A DNA stretch of 64,000 nucleotides from Holotrichia oblita. Lineage: Eukaryota > Arthropoda > Insecta > Coleoptera > Scarabaeidae. Location of the stretch: contig CM043016.1 of NCBI GenBank assembly GCA_023690525.1, positions 62,772,858 to 62,836,857 on the forward strand. Direction: 5' to 3'. Both the position numbers and the translations under genes were made by a program. The notes beneath the pieces were generated by a model. The model was not told the DNA's origin and did no database searches. It worked only from the letters and a program-made list of their open reading frames with translations. Position 1 is the first letter of the stretch. Each line of letters begins with the position of its first letter. Positions 12,222-23,898 of this stretch are shown here, piece by piece.

Positions 12222-12705
12222 TCTTATATATTAAAAACGGCAAAAATAGTATTCAATATCTTACTATGTTGTGAAAGTAACACGCTGAAACTGCGTTGAA
12301 TCGAGACACCTGCATTAACAAATATGTATGAGCGGTACAAAGAAACTATTAAGATCAGCACTACTTGTGTGTTACTGTTGTAACAATTGTGAATCAAATG
12401 CACGTCGAAGTTTGTGAAATTTGATATTAATTGTAGCGGAATTAAACTGATGTTCAATTTAGAGAGATGAAAACTGGCTTAATATCGCCATGAAATGTCG
12501 GAATTTTTGATTCGATTAAAGGAGAGTTCGAATTAAAGAATACGAATTAAAGAATACGAGAAAGGCGTTTACAAATGCATTACCTATACCCTTTAGCTGA
12601 ACATACCAACTTAGGAATTCGATTTAGAGAAAAATTATAATTAAAGAGATGTTGATTTAGGGAGAGTCAACCGTATAATTAAAATTACTTGAATTAGTTA
12701 AATAG

Positions 12706-12828
12706 GAATTTTTAGTTACACGGAGATCAACAAAAGATTTAACTAATGTTTTACATTTTAAACTTTTTTCAAGATCTCCATGCAACTAAAATTCCGATTT
12801 AACTAAGATTTCAATTATAACTTAACTT
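12706..12828. repeat. Small imperfect inverted repeat
   Basis: GGAATTTTTAGTTACACGG and its imperfect complement CCATGCAACTAAAATTCC face each other over about 70 bp. GATTTAACTA words on both sides suggest a small foldback or MITE remnant, possibly related to the neighbouring pogo element. Confidence 0.5.
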
Positions 12829-13059
12829 GATTTAACTAGGGACGGTGCAAAGGACCGTAAGCAGTCCGGCCACGTTTGTTTTAAATCTGTGATAATGAGC
12901 TAACAACATTTTCGGAGCTTCAACGACAAGAAAAATTCTAAACAGTTGATTAGAAATTTCTTCTGCCTTTTTTGTTTCTAGTGCGCGTAGAAATTGAAAT
13001 TTTCATTATAGTAATGTGTAGATTGTTTGTAAATTGATTTTTGTCAACGACCACTGACG

Positions 13060-13245
13060 CCGCATCCCCGTGGTTGGTCGCCATTTTCAAACTGTACTTT
13101 GTAAGAACCGTGTACAGTTACAACACTAGTTGTCTAAATTAAAACAGCCTCTTTGTGTAACGATACATTAAGAGTACAAAATAATTCAGCATTTCATGTA
13201 ATGTCTAAAATTATTACATAACTAATGAAATAATATTCAGTTACA
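13060..13245 (+). repeat. Dispersed repeat, partner of 9025-9205
   Basis: Shares GTAAGAACC, CTCTTTGTGTAAC and CAGCATTTCATGTA in the same order with the reverse complement of 9025-9205. Non-coding. Confidence 0.6.
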
Positions 13246-16220
13246 AGTGTCAGCATTTCCTGATATGTCTAGACTGTTCATGAAATGACCAATTACCATA
13301 TATGACTGCCAGTACTTCTTCACACCATCATCTGTTTATTTTCAATTTCAATAACACTATTCTTATCATTTTTTTTATCAAATGGAATTTTGATAATTCA
13401 TATTTCCGTAAATCGCGGTAATACTAACTTCGACTACCTAATCCAGGGGGTAATATCTCTTATGGAAGGAATGTAGCCACGTTTTTATTGATTTAAACAT
13501 CATCACGTGCTTATTAGTAACGGGGTACCACGAAGGGTGCGCTGCATACAACGTTATCAGAAAGAAAAATCGGTATTATAGGTATATTGGTATTCACTAC
13601 CAATCCTACTACCATACTACCAACTGATTTCCCTCGTTTTATTGTTAGCATCATTTAGCACAGGTGTGGCAGTGTTTATCATGTGTTTTTTAGTTGTTTC
13701 GTTTATTGATTTGTTAGTATGTTTGTAATTTTTCATGTTTGATAGTGTTGTGTTCTGTATGTCTATTGTTTTGACAATACGATAATATAATACGAGCAGT
13801 TGTTAAAACTTGCCGATTAAAAACAATAACTATCATCTTTTGCAAGAAATTTATAAATGTCAACCATGATGAACAATCACCATGATGTCAACATGTTGAA
13901 CTTTAGATTCCGAGAGTTGCTTTATTCACCAGTGTACATCAGTGATGCCATCAGATGGCATCAAGCCGTTGCTTTATTCACCGGTGGTTTCCTGATGTTC
14001 CATCATAAATGGTTGCTTTCTCCACCGGTTAATCGATGGTGTTACACCATGGTTACACCACATCCACCGAACTTCGAGTTCGATGTTAGCGATGGATTGA
14101 GAAGTGGGGAGAGTCAGCTGTTTTTGTTTATATCGGCGTAACGGAAAAATTTAAGGTTATTACAGGTTATTAGACGAACGGCAGATATGGATTATGAATT
14201 CGAATATATAATGGGGTGCGCTTTTGCACGCGGATAACAGATAAACAAAGTATGATATTAAGGAACGGTATGTATGCATGGTGTTTGAGATGTTTAAGAT
14301 GAACTATCTGAGCTATCTAAAAACACAATTCAGCCAATAATATAAATATTTAACTACTCATTTTAAACCTGTATCCGATGACGAAATCTGTAGTATTTTC
14401 ATTAAGATAAAAGATTCTATAATCGACGGTGTCGCAATCTAGACGAATACGTAAAGATACCTTTTTTCGTAAAACGAGAGAAACGTAAATGATGCGTAAA
14501 TGTCATAAACTGTAAACATAACCTCTTAAGGTGGCGTTACGGTAAAGTAGGGGGCGCTGTTCGACAATAATTATTAGAAACGTAGTATTCGGAAAAACTA
14601 GACATTAAAAATGTATTTTCGCGTTGTTACATTGAAGATATTATCTTTGTTGTAAATCTAAATATCTTTTTTTAAATTAAATATTCTTTGATTGCGAGAA
14701 AAATGAGAAAAAATATAAAATTTTGATAATATTACCTTTAGAATATGTAGAAAAATGTACTTATACGATGTGTATTGAAATAATTTCAAAATATGCAGTA
14801 TTTTTTTCAGGAAGTAAGTTTAGGGGCTGAGTATCAACAACAGCCCCATATCTGTCCAAACAGTTTGCCAGTTTTATATTAGATGTCACTAGCATTAGAT
14901 AACTATTATATAACTATGTATAGGCAATCAGTTTAACACCAAAATTGACTGCTTTGATATTCAGAAAAACATTAAATTAAATGTTTTATTAAAAAATGTA
15001 AATGAAGAAGAAAAAATTTAGAGTCGTACATACGACTCGTTTCTTTTTCCGTAACTGTGAAAGATAGTCATCATACATATCATACTTCTTTATAACATCA
15101 TACTTCTTTATGACATAACTTGAACAGCATACAGGATTATTGTTATATATTGCTTTCAAAATAGTGCGCATCACGATTATTGGATTTAGTCAGTTTAGTA
15201 TCACAAAAATTGCAAAACTTGATTGTATGCACAAATATACTTTTTTATAGAAAGGTCTTACTAAATTATTTTTATTCAAGTAATAAATTGATTTCAATAC
15301 TTTCGAGACATATTCTTACAACTACACATGCATAAGTAAATACATATTGATGAATCATTACTTGGCGTGTGGGTGTAGAGAAAGAAAGACAAATAAAACC
15401 CAAATATCTCTCTTGCCTTTTATTGATAAATAATACAGATAACAATTCAGTCCATAATAAAATTTACTGTGCTTTATGATATTTACATTTAGTATTTCAC
15501 ATACATACACTGTGATGGTTATAACGGAAATTTTAATAATTATTATCTATATAACAATATGTAGTCATATCTATTATAGAATATACTTCATAAGCGTAAC
15601 TTGTGTGGAGAAATATGTTTCCTGTCCAATCCTAGTAATCTACTACAGCTGCGTGTGTGCAGCTTTCACTACATAAGCTGCTGAATCCTCTCAGGTAAAA
15701 AACACCCAAGGAAAAATTGCCTTAATTTTGGAACGATTAAGTTTCTACAAAGTTGTTCGTCCCTATATATTTCTTCTATAAAAAGTGGTTGGGTTTCATA
15801 AATGAAAACCACGAAGTAGTACAGCTTTCTTTTCCTGATATTTAGTTGGCCTTGAATCTATAATATTTTTCAATATGTGATTATTATTACATGCAATTTG
15901 CGACTGTTGAGACGTGATATTGCGATCTTCCAAATGAGTATTTACCTGAAAATAATAATTATGGTTCTTCTTCAAGGACAGTTTACCACTATGTTCAATT
16001 ATATACAGAAACAAATATACAAAAATATTCTTCCTTATTCACTAAAATAACTATATACAACGAAAAAATAATCCAAAACTAAAGAAGACGATGAAAAACA
16101 GTACCCATTACTTTATCACATCAAGCTAGTCGCTAGACAATTAGTGCAGAACTAAGATTCTACCTGTAACAAACAACGCATGTACGCACAAATATGTTTT
16201 GTAAATAGAATATTAGGGCG
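13246..16220. other. Intergenic, no supported gene
   Basis: An open frame of 94 codons at 13857-14141 (+) is not convincing: its DNA has three near-repeats of GTTGCTTTATTCACC and a perfect palindrome at about 13943-13963 (TGATGCCATC and its complement around one base), which better explains the lack of stops. A minus-strand frame at 15796-16014 follows an acceptor-like TTTTCAG, but I recognise nothing in it. A small hairpin (GAGTCGTACATACGACTC) lies near 15021-15038. Confidence 0.5.
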
Positions 16221-16224
16221 TTAT

Positions 16225-16550
16225 TGGTCGCGTTCATCAGACTGAGCCGCTCTGTAACAGTTACCGATTTTTCTGATGAACGGCTACGCTACCTACTACT
16301 ACGTCATCGCTACATCGAACGCTTCCAAGAATTTATATGTAGCGGTCGCCATTTTTTCGAGCGCAATTTTCTTACGCTCCCAAGATCGAGCGGTGAGCAG
16401 TATTCGTTTAGCAGTTGTTAGATAGTGGTTTAAATATGGCGAACAGAGAACGCGTATATTGTTCATCACAATGCGATGACGTCAGGAACTGTTGTAGATG
16501 TAGCGGAGCGGTAACTGTTACCGAGCGGCTCAGTCTGATGAACGCGACCA
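16225..16550. mobile_element. 326-bp MITE with 40-bp inverted ends
   Basis: The left end TGGTCGCGTTCATCAGAC and the complementary right end form a nearly perfect inverted repeat of about 41 bp, running to GTAACAGTTACCG. Interior short similarities (GACGTCAT, GATGAAC) also mirror each other. GC content is higher than the flanks. There is no coding capacity and no clear target duplication. Confidence 0.75.
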
Positions 16551-18440
16551 TTGCCTTAGGCTATCGCATTTATACCGAAAAGATTATATTGAAATATACC
16601 TGCTCAATATATTCAGTTCTGAACTACATAATATGCAACCAGTAAAACTCGTTCAAAGAATCCCTGGATACCTTTCTTCTATATAATGTTATATTTTATT
16701 TTTCCGAGAAGTTTATATTTAAATTATAATATATTTTGTATTACAACCAATATTCTAATCTTCACTTTTCCTATGTTATTTCAGCCAAAATGTTACGCAT
16801 GTTTAAGTATTTCATTACTTTTTACTTTTCTAGAGATTCGTAAGCCTCGCGCCATCTAATTTTGAATATATTCGATAAAAATGCAACATTTGCTCATCAA
16901 GTTCAAGTTATTGAAATAGAGGGCCAGGTACGCCACCTTAACATAAAAGTCAACACTGCCATAACACCAGAAATCGTTGCTTTAATCTTCGCAAATTACA
17001 TGCACCGCTTCGCGTCGTGGCTTTAAACTCGTTACTCGTGCTTTAAAAGCTTGATTATGCACTAGTGTCACAATATACTATTATTTATGCTGGTCGTTTC
17101 TGTTAATAGTACAAAATATCCTATTTATGTATATGTGCATATTTTTCAGATTTATGCATTAACAAACATTAGTTAAAATTAAATTTATTAAATATCACTT
17201 AAAACTAAATATTAGTGATGAGCATAATGGTTTATTTTTCAAATAATCGAATTGAATAAAAACCATCATGTACTTTTATGGTTTTATTCAATTCGGTTAT
17301 TTGAAAAAAAAACTATTACGATAATTACTAAGACACTAAATATATATATCACGATTTAAATTTCGCGGTATTTTTATAGTTACCACGGGGTATCACGACG
17401 AGGGCGCTTCGATATGGTACCAGAATTATACGTTAAGATACCGTCCCCTGACCTAATCCATCCGGACAAAATTTCATTTTGTTGAATAAGATAGCTATTT
17501 TGAACTGATTGGTCTAAGCAATCCGGCTTACCGCATCCGTAATTGTTATCGTTAGAATTTTTTGCTTTGTATAAAGAGAGACCAATGTAATATCATCTAC
17601 TTTTTTGTGCATTTCTCTATTAATAAACTTAATTTCTTTTAAAACTGTAATTTTTTAATATCTAATCGGTATTCTGCCTTCCGGCGGTGGTTTGTTATTT
17701 CACGTATTCACAACAGTATCTACTTACATACAGAACATTTAGAGCGACTGAGGTCAGCTAGAGAAGTGATAAGTACATAGATCTAGAGCATAGAGAAATC
17801 AGTAAAAAGAGTACCAACTCAATGTATTAAAATTCGAAGCAGAATTACAGCGCACCATTAGTAGCTTATGGTACTAATTTTCAGTAGCGCCATATTTCAA
17901 TACTTAAATACCATACTTTCTGAATTAAAATTTAATATTAATTTAATAAAAACAATAAAGACATTTACAGATATTAAATTTTTACAAAGTATCAACAATA
18001 AATAAAATGTAAACTAAATTAACGAAAAGGAGATTCTTGTAACAATAATAATAATAATAATACACAAAACAGAAAGGAAACTCATAAAGATACACAAAAT
18101 ATATTCTATAATAATTAAAAATATCACAGTGAAGATGTGTTCCTCGGTAATAAATGCAGTTGTCAGGCCAGTTAACGTTGACATGAAAAAAAAGATGAAG
18201 ACATGATGAAGAAAATGATTAGTAACCTGTTCATTATATTATTGCAAGATATTCATCTAGCAACTATATCTATCGAGAGGATTCAGTTTCTTTATAATGT
18301 TTTCTAAATTCTTAAATAATTCATTATTAATACTTGTAACTAAAGGAATTGCACTTAAAATGCTTTGTAAAATGTAATATAAAAATCTCCAGAAATCGGT
18401 AGGATTTGGAATCTCTAAGAGCAAATATTTTATTTTTAAA
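16551..18440. other. Intergenic AT-rich stretch
   Basis: Apart from the hairpin at 17227-17316, I see no gene or named element. TTACCACGGGGTATCACGA near 17381 weakly resembles GTAACGGGGTACCACGA near 13518, hinting at a shared old repeat. Confidence 0.5.
17227..17316. repeat. Near-perfect 39-bp hairpin
   Basis: Two arms of about 39 bp (ATGGTTTATTTTTCAAATAA at the left, its near complement at the right) are separated by about 11 bp. Only a few mismatches are visible. A transcript would form a long stem; it is probably a tiny foldback element. Confidence 0.75.
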
Positions 18441-18933
18441 CTTCATTGCTGTCCTTTTCCCTTCCTTTGCATATTAGCAAATTGCGATTGAATTACTCCT
18501 ACTCCAGGATCACTTAAACTAGCGTCTCGTTGTTTAAATAATTTGGGTTTTTTTGAGATAAGCTTTACACATACTTTATTCCACATTCCCGTAGTGTACT
18601 ATTTTGTTTTTTATGTATATATGAAACAAATTGTTACTTTTATTATGTTCCAAGCTTGATAATGCTATTTCCAGGAAGTGGCTTTCTCTTGGTGTTTTTT
18701 TTTCCATTACAACTATCTTCAGTAATTGTAGAGTTAATATTCACAGCAGCTGTTACGCTATTGTTGACTATATCTGGTTCTGCAAATTTTATCAGCCTAT
18801 CTTTCAATATACTTATATGCAGCATGCATATGTAGCCTTTTCCAATTGTGTCGGACAATTCTGGAAAATGCAATTTCAATATATTTGCCCATCTCCTTCC
18901 TCTTGAAGTGTTTGCACCAAATATAAAAAGCAT
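18440..18933 (-). pseudogene. Possible coding fragment, unrecognised
   Basis: The minus strand is open for about 96 codons (18933-18643) with a plausible protein composition (RGRRWANILKLHFPELSDTI near the start, basic KKNTKRKPLP near the end). A second readable piece downstream (KKPKLFKQRDASLSDP..., about 18570-18460) could belong with it. I do not recognise the family. It could be an exon pair of a small gene or a transposon-derived fragment; the + strand ORF over the same DNA looks like a shadow. Confidence 0.25.
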
Positions 18934-18985
18934 ATATTTTGCGAACTATTTTTATCCACTAGTCTACAACGAATACTCACACAGA

Positions 18986-20480
18986 CCCAGCAAACAAAAA
19001 GTCGTCATCAGGACGTCAAATTTCGTATTTTGAAGATCAAAAAACGTCCTGAAGAAGAATGTATGACGTACTTATGTCACATCCCCACGACGTCATTGTA
19101 AGACGTCTATACACGTCTGTGAGGACGTCTATACACTTCTTTGAGGACATCCATATACGTCTCCAAAGACGTCTATATACGTCTCCAAGGACGTCTATTC
19201 ACGTCTTCGAAGAGGTGTGTATTAAGTTTACTTATCTTTTATTTCTGCAGATATAAATTCAGTTTAGGTCAATAAAACAACAACTATTATAAATCAATTT
19301 TGATGTATTTTAAAATAAAATACATTTATAATCGATTTATTGTCCTAAAGTGATTTTAATCTGACGAAACAAAAGATAAGTAGACATAATACACACGTCT
19401 TCTTGTAATATACGCATTACTTTTCTCTTCATATATAGTACTTACTTATTCTTTTATTATCTCTTATTTCTTTTTCTTATAAGAGGAAACGCTTGTTATT
19501 TAGATGTTAAACAAATATAATTTTAGATGCTGAACCTGTTAAAAAAGTATATAACTAAGATATAATCAGGTTTAAGTAAATGTAATGAAGAACAAATTCA
19601 TACATATGTTTGTTACTACTTTATTAAAGGTTCGCTTGTTATCAAAACAATACATTATATTACAAATATATAGGTATAATGTAATAAATTCAAATTTAAT
19701 ATACTTACATGCAGCACCCAGCTGTTCAATGGCGTAGCGCGATAATAAAATGCTAACACTAACTGAAAAAATACACTAACGCCTAACCAAGCCTAACGTA
19801 CGACGTTGGTTCACAACAATACTAGGAAATGTGGTAAAGTACCGGATACCCTAGTAGGAAGGAGCAGTGTTGAACGGCGGTTAATTGATATAAAATATGT
19901 TTGTGTTTTAGACACTTCCTTAATATTTTTATTCAATTCCACCTATTTATAGTAAAAAAACAGAGAGTATTTAAACATATTTTTTGTATATTTTATGACA
20001 AGAAATAATAATTGGCTCAATTTCCGTGCATGGCAAGTTTGGAGCTAGGATTGATGTTTCAAACATTGTTTGTCATTACCGAACCTTAGTAGTAATACCT
20101 TGTTAGTAATATGGAACAAGTTGTATTTCATATAATTTAAGTTTGTTAATATGAAACATTTTATTTTATATCACATGGATTTATTAATGACAAAAAATCT
20201 TTCCGGTCAACGTTTTAAGTGATTTATTCGACAATTTAATAAATATTATTAATACTCAACGTCTTAAAAACGTTATACTTAGACTATTATAAAATTAGTA
20301 AAAAATGACCAGCACAGTACGTCTTCAAGACATCATATTTTGACGATAACTTATTTCGTCAAAAATGAACAATATACGACATCCTGAAAATGTATAATAT
20401 TTTGACGATGACGTAGTTGGTCGAATATGACTAATATACGACGTCCTCAAGACGTACCCGACGTCTTTCTGTTTGCTGGG
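18986..20480. mobile_element. 1.5-kb element with CCCAGCAAACA ends and GACGTC arrays
   Basis: The left end starts CCCAGCAAACAAAAAGTCG and the right end is the complement of CCCAGCAAACAGAAAGACG. Both subterminal regions (about 19015-19215 and 20310-20470) are crowded with GACGTC/ACGTCT/GACATC words about 12-20 bp apart, usually set in short repeats such as GGACGTCTATACACGTCT. The middle is AT-rich with no transposase readable. No clear target duplication was found. The superfamily is unknown to me. Confidence 0.68.
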
Positions 20481-20679
20481 GAACAGAATACAGCACGATA
20501 AACTGGATTTAAACATAATAAAAGTTAAAGCAAAGACTTACCAAAAGATTCTCACACACAACACCTGCAATCTATACAACAGCTAATCATGTGATAAATG
20601 GCATTGTATTTTATTGTATATATGAAAATAAAACTTGTTGAAATTTCAGTTTTATTTGTATATGTGAAAGTTGATCACC

Positions 20680-20699
20680 TTAGGTTAGGTTAGGTTAGG
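20680..20699 (+). repeat. (TTAGG)4 telomere-like run
   Basis: Four exact TTAGG units, the canonical arthropod telomere repeat. They lie immediately at the 3' end of a minus-strand non-LTR fragment, so relative to that element the run is a (CCTAA)n tail. Confidence 0.85.
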
Positions 20700-21160
20700 A
20701 ATGGGGTGGCATACGAACCTTTTTCACCGCGACCTTTGCAGGTCTATTGTGATCCCCTTTTTCCTTAGAGAACGCTCTGTAGTTTCGCCTTCTTAATTAA
20801 ACCTATCATTTTCTTTCTTCTTACTCTTGACAGAATCTGCAGAGAGCATCCTCTACCAGGCCGATGTTAAACATATGCCTATTCAGTTTGCACTGACAGC
20901 TCATCAGATCTACTATCACTTTGACAGTCTTCCTGTCTTTACTCAGTAGGTCTCCAGTAAACTCAGGCCTCTGTTCGTTTAGGAACTCCCTCTTTTCTGC
21001 CATTCCGTAGACGTATTTTGTGTCCATTCGTAGATGGACTTTTTAGTTTGAAAGTTGGTGATGACGAAGGAAGGGCCCGCTTCTATGACAGGCCTTGACG
21101 AACATCGTCTGGTCAGCTCATCTGCCGCCTCGTTTTCCTTGATCACCTTAACATTTGATC
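20700..21160 (-). pseudogene. Non-LTR retrotransposon 3' fragment (RNase H and tail)
   Basis: The minus strand encodes an RNase H C-terminal piece (KENEAADELTRR, about 21135-21100, matching 'GNE.AD.LA..') followed by the conserved tail of Jockey/R1-like ORF2 (LMSCQCKLNRHMF, GLVEDALCRFCQE, about 20900-20820), where CRFC belongs to a small zinc-binding motif. One frame change separates the pieces. It is severely 5' truncated and ends against the (TTAGG)4 run. Confidence 0.8.
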
Positions 21161-21535
21161 ATTTCAATTTGAAGTAACACCTATCTGATAATTAAACTTC
21201 GATACATTTCTTTCTTTAACAAACAACAAATCAGTTCCTCCGAGGAATTAACAAACATATGTATATGATTTCAGTTTAATACTACTATGTAATATTACTA
21301 GTAAAGAAATATTTATACAGGATACGAGTGCATACTAATTTGCAATTCAAGGTTTCTTTCATTCGCACGTTTAGCTGCCAATCGCAAACCCGATAATGCT
21401 CAAAACATCTCCGGTTATGTATGTGGCATTAATATGCAAGTTCTACTCATCTCTGTGTCTGTTTATGTTGACTGTGGTTCCGATTTACAGACATTAAAAC
21501 ACAAACAGTAGAACACAATATATGCGTTAGATATA

Positions 21536-22576
21536 AGGTAGGTGCGCCAAAGGTGGCCATAGTTAAGAGTTAAACATTTTAAATAAATACTTAACGGCAA
21601 TTTTTTATGTTCAATTTTTTTTTAACGAATGCTACCAGCGTAACCTTATAACTGCCCCTGCTTATTACATTATAAAACTTATTTTAATTGTTTCAGGATT
21701 GTTTTTTTAAGTCAGAGGGCCACCTTGAGAACTGGGTGTTCCAAAGCTGGCCCACACAAAGTACCTAAGGTGGCCCGTATAAAAAAAGTGATAATATGTA
21801 GAATAGGGATGTAAAGAAAAATGTGTAAATGATCAAACAGCTTACATTAACATTGAACCAAAGTAGGTATTACTGGTAACAGGCATTCCTACATCAGCTA
21901 AACACTGAATTCATCTGCATAGTTCTAACTCTTGTTCTAAAGTTAAAACAGATTTTCTACCTGTTATCTTCTTAAAACTTCCGGACAATAGATGGTTTCT
22001 CAAAGTTCTTCTGGGAATACCATACGTTACGACAGCTTTTCTCACAGTCATCTTATCATTAAGAACAGCATTCATTGCTCTGGTTAACTGATCCTCTGTC
22101 CACTTAGCAAGCTGTCATACCATTTTTAACTGAAACAGTAGCTTTTTCATTGAATAATATTTAAAACGTCATAAATTTGTAGCGGTTCTTAAGGTGACCC
22201 AGTATGGCCACCTTGGGAACCACTACAATGACCGTGTTTCAACACTTTTCTTACCTCACAATATTTTAATTGTTCAGTTAAACTACAATCAATTAATATA
22301 CTCTGAAAGAACACAAAATGGCCTTTAAAAAATATATATAACAGCTATAGATTATTCTGTTGCTATCTCTAAATGATAAACGGTAACGGTGGATCCACAA
22401 ACATCAACAACACGAACGCTGGTCGTTCTAGCGGCTGTATTTTTCAGTCACTAGGATAGAATGCACCTCTTCCTAGGTACATACATGCTGCCATTTTTTG
22501 AGTAACTGTACAACTACTGCCAGAAAATTAAAATGGGCCACCTTAAGAACATTGGCCACCTTTGGCGCACCTACCT
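21536..22576. mobile_element. pogo-type element, deletion derivative
   Basis: The ends AGGTAGGTGCGCCAAAGG and their complement are flanked by TA (21534-21535, 22577-22578). The inverted similarity reaches GGTGGCC about 25 bp in, and AAGGTGGCC words recur inside. The 1041-bp body retains only the N-terminal part of a transposase on the minus strand. Confidence 0.85.
21895..22130 (-). pseudogene. pogo transposase N-terminus (HTH_psq)
   Basis: The minus strand reads KWTEDQLTRAMNAVLNDKM followed by VRKAVVTYGIPRRTLRNHL and GRKSVLTLEQELEL, a textbook psq-type helix-turn-helix and linker of pogo/Tigger transposases. It ends at a stop codon; no DDE domain follows, so this is an internally deleted copy. 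Confidence 0.88.
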
Positions 22577-22904
22577 TACTTCACTTTATGGTTGGTGCCG
22601 TTATTAATGATTTTTTATAAATATATATATGCTAAACCGCAGTATGCACGTGCACAAATTATGTTTTTTTAGCAATTTCTACATATAGCGTGTTGGAGCA
22701 GCTGAAATATATCTTGTTACCTGAAGTAGGGAACAAAACTGTCAATAATTTGTTACTCAAAATATGAAGTACAGCATGGGAAACAACTGCAACACTTTAA
22801 AATATATACAACAACAAAAAATATTTTGTTATTTTCAACTAGAAAATAAAATTAGGAAGTTCTTTACTCTATAAAAGCTATAGCCTATATGTATGCTGTG
22901 GTGA

Positions 22905-23139
22905 TGTATGTACCACCATGTATGTATGGCAAATTAAATGCGAAATTTTCAGCGAGGAATTTCCATTTACTAAATAAAGGCTATACTTTGAAGCAAATTT
23001 AATTTCTCTAAAAGAGAGTACTGCTTTTGGTGTACTTCTTTAGAGTAATTAAATTCACTTTAAAGCAAAGCCTTTATTTACAAAATCAACATTCCCTGAT
23101 AAAAAAATCGCATTTAATTTGCCAAAGATGGTAGATACA
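22905..23139. repeat. Foldback element with about 110-bp arms
   Basis: The left arm (GGCAAATTAAATGCGA ... AATAAAGGCT ... AATTTAATT) and the right arm are imperfect complements around a short centre near 23020-23032. It is non-coding. The Tc1 composite at 23142 starts directly at its right edge. Confidence 0.7.
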
Positions 23140-23325
23140 TACACTACCGTCCTTAAGTTTAATCGCACCATATAAAAGTATAGTGTTACTATGAAATAAA
23201 ACTACTATAAATAAAATTCTTGAGTTTTATAGAAAAAAATATTTACTAAATAAAAACTACATATTCTAATAAAACTATATAAAAAATAAACATAAAATTT
23301 CTAAATATTTACTTGCTTATACAAA

Positions 23326-23490
23326 TTATATTTTGCTTTCGTCAAAATAGCTTCCTTTCTGCTTAATGATGGCGTTACAAACGCGAGGCATGCGGTGGAT
23401 TAATTTTTCAAGGTAGTCTTTTTCGACGTTGTTCCATGCATTTTGTAAGGCAGTCCAAAGAGTCTCCTTGCTCGTAGGTAAAGTTTTACG
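23326..23490 (-). pseudogene. C-terminus of the split Tc1-like transposase
   Basis: The minus strand reads RKTLPTSKETLWTALQNAWN and then HRMPRVCNAIIKQKGSYF before a stop at 23326. This is the standard Tc1 C-terminus ('L....W..I......L..SMPRR...VI..KG'). It continues exactly in frame from LDRDV at 27787 if the insertion and one TA copy are removed. Confidence 0.87.
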
Positions 23491-23865
23491 TACACCAGCG
23501 CGATTTAATGGTTGGACACTAGCTGTGACCGTTCCGTGGCACGAAAGTTGCCGAAGCGACTGCGTTTCTTTACCCCTTAAAATTTCTAACCATTTTACTA
23601 CGATCTGTCGATATAGGTGTGTAGGACAGGAGTAGACAACGGTAGCGCTAGATACGTAAATTATCACCTATTATTACGCTTAAATATCCGAAGATAAGTT
23701 TCTACACATATGCAACGGTTATTATGCTATTACTATTGTGCTATTATTATTAATGTTTATGTATGAACTTAAAGTAATAATAGAAATTTATATTGATGTT
23801 TAAAACAAATACAAATAAGATTTTGGAATATATTTTTATATGAAATATATATATATATACGGCGA

Positions 23866-23898
23866 AAGTTCTTACTTGAAAGATTCAAGTAAGAACTT
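23866..23898. repeat. Perfect 15-bp stem hairpin
   Basis: AAGTTCTTACTTGAA, three bases, then its exact complement, just after a short (TA)n run. Its position 3' of the transposase gene could make it a transcript-end structure, but that is only inference. Confidence 0.7.

Larger units (their letters stand above)
10555..12673 (-). mobile_element. Dead pogo/Tigger-like element with nested insertions
   Basis: Inverted ends CGGTTGACTYTC lie next to TA at 10553-10554 and 12674-12675; similarity continues to GAATTC about 25 bp in. The transposase runs on the minus strand from about 12221. Its 3' half is interrupted by a short Tc1-type MITE (10668-11436), itself interrupted by the 597-bp MITE. Without the insertions the element would be about 1.35 kb, so it has probably also lost sequence. 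Confidence 0.8.

Noticed and set aside
9025..13245. One 4.2-kb transposon bounded by the inverted 180-bp repeats
   Set aside because: The repeats are only about 75 percent similar and the interior is made of unrelated elements with their own ends; reported only as a low-interest observation.
13857..14141. 94-codon open frame on the + strand
   Set aside because: The DNA is made of short internal repeats and palindromes that remove stop codons in several frames; no domain, no splice context and odd composition.
18631..18906. 91-codon open frame on the + strand
   Set aside because: It overlaps a minus-strand frame with more protein-like composition; the + frame is hydrophobic and cysteine-rich by chance. 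Even the minus frame is only weakly supported.
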